A stretch of 64,000 nucleotides of DNA, taken from Candidatus Caldilinea saccharophila (GTDB lineage: Bacteria > Chloroflexota > Anaerolineae > Caldilineales > Caldilineaceae). Below are positions 58,910-64,000 of this stretch, one piece after another; position 1 is the first letter of the stretch; the number at the start of each line of letters is the position of its first letter. Made by a program: the position numbers and the translations under genes. The stretch is taken from assembly GCA_016710365.1 (NCBI GenBank), contig JADJVW010000026.1, positions 1 to 64,000 on the forward strand, in the 5' to 3' direction. The notes under the pieces were generated by a model, which saw only the letters and a program-made list of their open reading frames with translations, searched no databases and had not been told where the DNA came from.

Positions 58910-59917
58910 TTATCTGCGCATGAGCGTGCGCGGTTTTTTCGGAAGGGGAGGAGTGTGCATAAGTGGCAGCATGGCGTCCGGCGCATCGGCGGCAAGGAGA
59001 TGCACCAGCGTCTCGACGCGGGCAATTTCACGTTGCACCTGGTGGAGCGTCTGGGCCAGCGTCGTCTGAATCTGGCCAAGCTGAAAGAGAATATCGGTCA
59101 GTTCGGCTCGATCGGCGTAGGTGGGCGTCATTAGCAAAACATTGTTGTTCTGCTCGGTGAATTGATCGCGGCGAATCTGTTCATAGAGCGACTGCGTGCT
59201 TTTGGCAGGTTCGACGCCCAGTTCGCGGAGGAGCATGGCCACGCAAGTCTCGTATTGGCGCAGCGCCGCTGTGCGGTTGCCCGCCCTACTGTGTAGACGC
59301 ATCAACCGTCGATGGGTGCGCTCGCGCGCCGGGTCGCAGCGCAAGGCAAGCTCGCAATAGTGGATGCCAAAAGTATAATCCTGGGTGTGCTCGGCGTAAG
59401 CGATCAATCTGTCTAGCACCGTCAGATACATCTGCTGAAAGCGCTCGCGCTCGATGATGCACCAATCCTGATACCACCCTTCGAGCAGCTCGCCCTGGTA
59501 GAGCTTCACCACGCGACAGAGTTCATCCACCTGCACCGGAGAAAGCTCATTGCCTTCGAGCCGGTGTGTTGTCGTGTAGGCGTGCTCAAACTCTTCGACA
59601 TCCAGCCAGATCGAGACCGCCGGGTTGAGCTCAACCCACTCTGCATCGGCGTGGAGCAACGGAACAGCGGGATGGCAGACATGGTCGAGCGCGCTCTGCA
59701 ACTGCCAAAGCGCCTGGCGCAGATATTTCCGCGCCTGCACGTCGTTACGTTCTCCCCAGAGCAAGGTGGCAAGCGAGTCGCGCGTGCACGGATGCGTGCG
59801 ATGCAGCAGCAGGTAAATCAACAACTCCTGCGCCTTGCGCGCTTCCATGCCGCCCACCTCCTGGCCATCTGCGGTATAGTGAATACGGCCAAACAGGGTG
59901 ATGTGGAGTGAAGACAT
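58910..59917 (-). CDS. SARP/BTAD-type transcriptional regulator
   Basis: 335 residues from the ATG at 59917, six bases after GGAGG; the frame extends to 59986 but without a good site. An N-terminal OmpR-like winged helix (LHITLFGRIHYTADGQEV, RKAQELLIYLLLHRTHPCTRDSLATLLWG, RKYLRQALWQLQ) is followed by a bacterial transcriptional activator domain of TPR helices (YQGELLEGWYQDWCIIERERFQQMYL, YCELALRCDPARERTHRRLMRLH). The last 80 residues form a heptad-like helical tail (LFQLGQIQTTLAQTLHQVQREIARVETLV). It lacks an ATPase domain. Being directly upstream of the eCIS on the same strand, it is the likely regulator. Confidence 0.8.
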   Translation of the reverse strand: MSSLHITLFGRIHYTADGQEVGGMEARKAQELLIYLLLHRTHPCTRDSLATLLWGERNDVQARKYLRQALWQLQSALDHVCHPAVPLLHADAEWVELNPAVSIWLDVEEFEHAYTTTHRLEGNELSPVQVDELCRVVKLYQGELLEGWYQDWCIIERERFQQMYLTVLDRLIAYAEHTQDYTFGIHYCELALRCDPARERTHRRLMRLHSRAGNRTAALRQYETCVAMLLRELGVEPAKSTQSLYEQIRRDQFTEQNNNVLLMTPTYADRAELTDILFQLGQIQTTLAQTLHQVQREIARVETLVHLLAADAPDAMLPLMHTPPLPKKPRTLMRR

Positions 59918-60279
59918 TGCCGTCCTCCATAGAACTAAACGTACTCGCCTGGCACGCAACGCGAAGCGCACGAGGGGAAGGTTCACAGCAGGCGCAGCGT
60001 GACTATGCTACTCCTCTTTGTCCCCGATTGCAATGGTTTTTTTGCGACGATTACCTTACAACTTTCGGCAAATCAGCCAGAAAGTTGACATATTCATCAG
60101 GGTTGCCGTTTACCTCTCACGCTTTACAGTATAGACGAAAACAAGCGATCAATTGTTGATGAATGTCACCACTGTGGTGTGATCTGCGACACGTGCGGAG
60201 CAACGCCGTGGTCGAGAACGTGGGCGTAGTATCCGCGTTGTGCGTTGATTTTTCGTTGATGGGGTTGGGGATTGGGGAT
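59918..60279. promoter_or_regulatory. Upstream region of the BTAD gene with a small palindrome
   Basis: This 362-bp gap has no credible gene. A perfect 13-bp palindrome CACCACTGTGGTG lies at 60167-60179, and a TATACT-like -10 hexamer on the minus strand at 60128-60133. No consensus -35 lies at the right distance. The palindrome upstream of the box could be an operator for the regulator or an activator site. Confidence 0.35.
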
Positions 60280-61677
60280 TTACTCTGACAGCCGCAACCA
60301 CATGCGATGGTTGTACGCCTCGAAGCCCTGTCCGGCAAAGAAGCGCATGGCAGAATGGTTGAACGCCCATACATTCAACGCCACCGTTTCGATGCCCAGG
60401 CTGCGTGCGTGAGCTTTGGCCGCGTCGATCAGCGCGGCGCCTGCACCCTGTCGTTGGTGCTCCGGGTTCACGCCGATTTGATGGATCCACAACCGTTTCA
60501 ACCGGTAGGTCATCGATGTCTCCTGCGCCGGTATAGAGTCGGCGTAGAGATAACCCACCGCCGCGCCGTCGACTTCGGCGAGAAAGATCACAGTCGCGGG
60601 TTGGGCGAGCAGATCGCGCACGGTTGAGACTGGAAAGGTGGATGCGGAGGGCGGCTTGAAGAAGTCGGGATGCGCCGCGGCATGATGGGCTTGCAACGCG
60701 CCGTGCAATCTCACTATTTCGGCGGCGTCTTGTGCGGTGGCGCGGCGCACAACAGGCAGGGGCGCCAGTGAGTCGCCGGGCGTCGCGGCCAGGCGGCTGC
60801 GCATTTGCGCCGCGGCCGCGGCGCGCATCACCTCGACGGGCGGCGTCTGCCCCGTCCAGCGCGCAAAAGCCAGCGCGCCCTGCCAGATCAACATCCCCAG
60901 CCCACCGATGGCGTGCGCCCCGCCGACGCGCGCCTGTTGCAACAACCGCGTATCCACCGGGTTGTAGACGAGATCGTACACAGCTTGATCTGGGCGCAGC
61001 GGGAGATGTGCGGGCCACGGCGTCGTCTCGACCTGCGGCGTCATCCCCAGCGACGTACAGTTCACGATCAGGTCGGCGCGGCGCGCCGCTTCGGTCAACC
61101 CATCGGGCAAGGGAACGACAGCGCCGGTCGTCTCGCCCAGAAATGAATGCAGGTCCGCGAGCAGCAACTGCGCCCGTTCCACGCTGCGGTTGGCAATTGT
61201 GATGTGGCGCGCGCCCGCCTGCGCCAACCCGTAGACGATCGCCCGCGCCGAGCCGCCCGCGCCGAGCACCAGCACGCGCGCTCCGGCCGGTTCCACGCCG
61301 TGGGCGCGCAGGTCGGCGATGAAGCCGGGCGCGTCGGTGTTATCGCCGCTCAGGCTGCCGTCCGCTTCCACGCTGATGGTGTTGACCGCACGCATTGCCT
61401 GCGCCGCCGGTTCGATCCGATCCAGAAAAGAGAGCACCGCCTGCTTGTGCGGCACGGTCACGTTGACGCCGCGCAGCCCCAGCGCCCGCATCCCGCGCAC
61501 CGCATCGCCCACCGCGTCGGGCTGCGAAGGATCGACGGGCAGCGGGACGTAGCGCCAGTCCAGCCCGAGCGCGGCAAAGGCGGCGTTGTGCATCGCCGGG
61601 CTGACGCTGTGGCTGACCGGCCAGCCAATCAGACCGACTATTTTTGTGGTGGCGGAGATGGAAAGCGCGTTGGGCAT
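60280..61677 (-). CDS. aroE: Shikimate dehydrogenase fused to a GNAT acetyltransferase
   Basis: 465 residues. Residues 1-285 are an AroE: SHSVSPAMHNAAFAALGLDW, NVTVPHK (catalytic Lys), the NAD(P)-binding VLGAGGSARAIVYGL, NRSVERA, NCTSLGMTP and GLGMLIWQGALAFARWTG. It reduces 3-dehydroshikimate to shikimate. After a short linker, residues about 310-465 form a GNAT domain (VVRRATAQDAAEIVRLHGAL, IHQIGVNPEHQRQGAGAALIDAAKAHARSLG, FFAGQGFEAYNHRMWLRLSE) with a good acetyl-CoA loop (QRQGAG). The reading frame is uninterrupted through the junction. ATG at 61677; aroA lies upstream on the same strand. Confidence 0.9.
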   Translation of the reverse strand: MPNALSISATTKIVGLIGWPVSHSVSPAMHNAAFAALGLDWRYVPLPVDPSQPDAVGDAVRGMRALGLRGVNVTVPHKQAVLSFLDRIEPAAQAMRAVNTISVEADGSLSGDNTDAPGFIADLRAHGVEPAGARVLVLGAGGSARAIVYGLAQAGARHITIANRSVERAQLLLADLHSFLGETTGAVVPLPDGLTEAARRADLIVNCTSLGMTPQVETTPWPAHLPLRPDQAVYDLVYNPVDTRLLQQARVGGAHAIGGLGMLIWQGALAFARWTGQTPPVEVMRAAAAAQMRSRLAATPGDSLAPLPVVRRATAQDAAEIVRLHGALQAHHAAAHPDFFKPPSASTFPVSTVRDLLAQPATVIFLAEVDGAAVGYLYADSIPAQETSMTYRLKRLWIHQIGVNPEHQRQGAGAALIDAAKAHARSLGIETVALNVWAFNHSAMRFFAGQGFEAYNHRMWLRLSE

Positions 61678-61773
61678 GGATGACTCGTCAATGGGTGATC
61701 AAGGGAACGCAGATATACACTGATGGGCGCAGATGTTCGCAGATAAAAGCGTGACCGATTAAAATTGCAGGAG

Positions 61774-62163
61774 CTATTCGAGCAACTTCTGGCTGCGGAT
61801 CACTCGGCGTACGCCGACCTCACGCGTTGCAAAGTTGAGTAACAATGCCAGTTCAAGGTTGGTGGCTTTGAGATAGTTGACGCATTGAGCCGTGTGCATA
61901 TTATCAAGAATCTTAACTCCCCTCAGTTCAACGATAACCTTGTTCTCGACAACCAGGTCGGCAATATACTCGCCAACTATAATTCCCGAATAGTAGACAT
62001 TAAGCGGCTTTTGCTGGACCACATGAAAACCAGCGGTGCGCAACTCAAACGCCAGCGCGTTCTCATACACTTTCTCCAGGAAGCCAACGCCTAGTTGATT
62101 CATCACCTTATAAGCACAGCCGATGATGCTGTGACTAAGTTCGTTCAACTGCTGATCTTCCAC
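61774..62163 (-). CDS. GxxExxY-family protein
   Basis: 129 residues with the family signature GVGFLEKVYENALAFEL, then YYSGIIVGEYIADLVVENKVIVELRGVKIL. The acidic and Lys residues follow the PD-(D/E)XK-like nuclease arrangement proposed for this family; its biological role is unknown. The start is GTG at 62163 with AGGTG upstream. It sits between aroE and a tandem repeat array, and members of this family often lie in repeat-rich or mobile regions. Confidence 0.8.
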   Translation of the reverse strand: MEDQQLNELSHSIIGCAYKVMNQLGVGFLEKVYENALAFELRTAGFHVVQQKPLNVYYSGIIVGEYIADLVVENKVIVELRGVKILDNMHTAQCVNYLKATNLELALLLNFATREVGVRRVIRSQKLLE

Positions 62164-62184
62164 AATTCACCTTTTGATCAAAAA

Positions 62185-62870
62185 ATTCATCTGCGAATAT
62201 CTGAGGCTATCTGCGTTCTCTCAACGCGTCTTTGACGCGTACTTCGTCTACGACCAAAAAGGGAACGCAGATAGGCACAGATAAACGCAAATAAACGCAG
62301 ATAAGAGCAAAGCGAAAAATTCATCTGCGAATATCTGAGGCTATCTGAGACTATCTACGTTCTCTCAACGCGTCTTTAACGCGTACTTCGTCTACGACCA
62401 AAAAGGAAACTCAGATATGCACAGATAAACGCAAATAAAACGCAGATAAGAGCAAAGCGAAAAATTCATCTGCGAATATCTGAGGCTATCTGAGGCTATC
62501 TGCCTTCTCCCAACACCTCTATCACCCCCATATCCTCTACGCCCAAAAAACGAAACGAGATAGCCACAGATAAACGCAAATAAACGCAGATAAGAGCAAA
62601 GCGAAAAATTCATCTGCGAATATCTGAGGCTATCTGAGGCTATCTGCGTTCTCTCAACGCGTCTTTGACGCGTACTTCGTCTACGACCAAAAAGGGAACG
62701 CAGATAGGCACAGATAAACGCAAATAAACGCAGATAAGAGCAAAGCGAAAAATTCATCTGCGCGAATATCTGAGGCTATCTGCGTTCTCTCAACGCGTCT
62801 TTGACCCATACTTCGTCCATGACCAAAAAGGGAACGCAGATGCGCACAGATAAAAGCAGATAGTACCGGA
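62185..62870. repeat. Tandem array of about 134-145-bp units
   Basis: Units beginning ATTCATCTGCGAATATCTGAGG start at 62185, 62319, 62464, 62608 and 62752. Each contains GGCTATCTGCGTTCTC, an AACGCGTCTTTGACGCGT-like palindrome (degenerate in the third) and an opposing GGGAACGCAGATAGGCACAG tract, so each can form a long hairpin. The internal words recur near 61700-61745 and in the MITE-like elements. The array ends just before the aroA stop. A small open frame at 62392-62757 on the minus strand is a by-product of the repeats. Confidence 0.85.
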
Positions 62871-62879
62871 AACGGCGCT

Positions 62880-64000
62880 TTATTCTTCCACCAGCAGATC
62901 CGCGCCCAGCGCCTGCAGGGTGACCTCGAAGCCCGGAAAGCTGTCGCCGGTGACTTGGGCGCCGTGCACGACCGTCTGCCCGCGCGCGACGAGGCCGGCG
63001 ACCGCCATCGCCATGGCCAGGCGGTGGTCGTCGTGCGACTCGACCGGCGCGCCGATCAGCGGCGTCGGCCCGTCGATGATAAAGCCGTCGGGAGTCGGTT
63101 CGATGCGTGCACCCAGCTTGCGCAGCTCGCCCACTGTAGTGGCGATGCGGTCGGTCTCCTTGACGCGTAGCTCGTGCGCGTTGCGCACGACCGTGCGTCC
63201 TTCGGCCTGGGTGGCGGCCACGGCGAGGATCGGCAACTCGTCGATCATGGTGACGATGGACTCGCCGCCAAAGGTCATCCCACGCAACGCCGAGGTCGCC
63301 ACGACCAGATCCGCCACGGGTTCGCCGCCTTCCTCGCGTGGGTTGGTGAAGGTGATGGAAGCGCCCATCTCCAGCAGCGCGTCGACGATGCCGGTGCGCG
63401 TCGGGTTGACGCCGACGCCGCGGATGGTGATGTGACTCTGCGGCGTGATCGCGCCGGCCACGAGCAGAAAGGCCGCCGAGGAGATGTCGCCCGGCACGGT
63501 AATGTCGAGCGCTTTCAGCGGCTGCCGTGGGCGCTCGCTGGAGACTTTGTTGCCGTAGACCGTCACGGGCGCGCCCATTGCGGCCAGCATCCGTTCGGTG
63601 TGGTCGCGCGCCGGCCCCGGTTCGATCACCAGCGTCAGGTCGTGGGCATAGAGACCGGCCAGCAGCAGGCAGCTTTTGACCTGCGCGCTGGCGACCGGCA
63701 TCGTGTATTCCACCCCACGCAGCCGCGACGGGCGGATGCCCAGCGGCGCGTATTCGCTCATCTGCCGGCCCATGATGTCGGCGCCCATGCCGCGCAGCGG
63801 GCGCACGATGCGTCCCATCGGCCGGCGGCGAATCTGCGCGGTGCCGTTGAGGAAGGTCGCAAATTGCTGGCCGACAAGCAGCCCGGTGAGCAGGCGAATC
63901 GTCGTGCCGGAGTTGCCACAGTCGAGCACGTTGCCCGGCTCTTGCAGGCCGTTCAGCCCGCGGCCGTGGACGACAAGCTCGGTGGGCGTGAGTACATCCA
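62880..64000 (-). CDS. aroA: EPSP synthase, 5' end beyond the window
   Basis: Partial: 373 codons are visible and the frame is open to the window edge (LTPTELVVHGRGLNGLQEPG upstream of the first ATG at 63929), so the start lies outside. EPSP synthase joins shikimate-3-phosphate and PEP. Motifs include LDCGNSGTTIRLLTGLL, RRPMGRIVRPL, ASAQVKSCLLLAGLYA, the DELPILAVAATQAEG and RVKETDR block, and SHDDHRLAMAMAVAGL. The C-terminus is complete at 62880. It is co-oriented with aroE, separated by the repeat array and the GxxExxY gene. Confidence 0.92.
   Translation of the reverse strand, partial: DVLTPTELVVHGRGLNGLQEPGNVLDCGNSGTTIRLLTGLLVGQQFATFLNGTAQIRRRPMGRIVRPLRGMGADIMGRQMSEYAPLGIRPSRLRGVEYTMPVASAQVKSCLLLAGLYAHDLTLVIEPGPARDHTERMLAAMGAPVTVYGNKVSSERPRQPLKALDITVPGDISSAAFLLVAGAITPQSHITIRGVGVNPTRTGIVDALLEMGASITFTNPREEGGEPVADLVVATSALRGMTFGGESIVTMIDELPILAVAATQAEGRTVVRNAHELRVKETDRIATTVGELRKLGARIEPTPDGFIIDGPTPLIGAPVESHDDHRLAMAMAVAGLVARGQTVVHGAQVTGDSFPGFEVTLQALGADLLVEE

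Noticed and set aside
62392..62757. 121-codon minus-strand frame
   Set aside because: Its translation is an internal repeat (NFSLCSYLRLFAFIC) produced by the tandem DNA array; no real gene features.

Overview
The window is about 64 kb of GC-rich DNA from a free-living bacterium. The gene mix suggests Chloroflexota, Anaerolineae/Caldilineae-like: a BTAD-type regulator, a delta-60 repeat surface protein, secreted proteins ending in a short Leu/Met-Pro tail, DinB/GyrI/VOC enzymes, abundant dispersed intergenic palindromes, and a tailocin-like injection system in a housekeeping neighbourhood. This placement is inferred from gene content and style only; there is no rRNA or marker comparison. No rRNA, tRNA or CRISPR array was found.

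Layout. 0-7 kb: a zinc-binding membrane protein, NAD kinase, a phosphoesterase, and uvrC translationally coupled to a cyclic-nucleotide/PH-domain membrane protein. 7-16 kb (plus strand): a secreted DNRLRE/Fn3-like protein, aroC with a P-loop kinase, a DinB/GyrI-like pair, two VOC proteins, and a BNR-repeat protein overlapping a MoaD-like sulfur carrier. 15.7-21 kb (minus): a vWA lipoprotein, a tandem DNA array and a 1051-aa delta-60 repeat protein. 21.6-24 kb: two tandem ATP-grasp paralogues. 24-31 kb (minus): the complete ligase-associated DNA-damage-response set (exonuclease, ATP-dependent ligase, Lhr-like helicase, PdeM) with a DUF433/DUF5615 toxin-antitoxin-like pair inserted in it, then a GNAT acetyltransferase. 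31.7-58.8 kb (minus): one long extracellular contractile injection system (eCIS) operon. 58.9-60 kb: a BTAD regulator directly upstream of it. 60-64 kb: shikimate genes (an aroE-GNAT fusion, and aroA cut by the window edge) with a GxxExxY gene and a tandem repeat array.

The eCIS reads, in transcription order: small protein, sheath, tube, gp26-like hub chaperone, Pro/Ala-rich protein, DUF4255 cap fused to a LamG-like domain, AAA+ ATPase, small protein, DUF4157 protein with an OmpA-like part, CIS tube-adaptor protein, short LysM-like protein, gpD hub, gpV spike, PAAR tip, gp25, two baseplate J proteins, tail protein I with a beta-helix-like part, DUF6519 fibre-like protein, and a second DUF4157 protein. 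There are no capsid, terminase, portal, integrase or T6SS membrane-complex genes, so this is neither a prophage nor a T6SS. No long tape-measure gene is recognisable.

Two cross-cutting observations matter. First, many genes, including the normally essential NAD kinase, are broken by one-base indels. Where the intended codons can be reconstructed, most breaks are homopolymers shortened by one base, which points to uncorrected long-read errors rather than decay. I therefore annotate such genes over their full intended span. Second, the junctions of the eCIS operon that are not translationally coupled are filled by several families of dispersed inverted repeats, including a MITE-like element also present at 12.2 kb and a hairpin array flanked by a duplicated gene tail.
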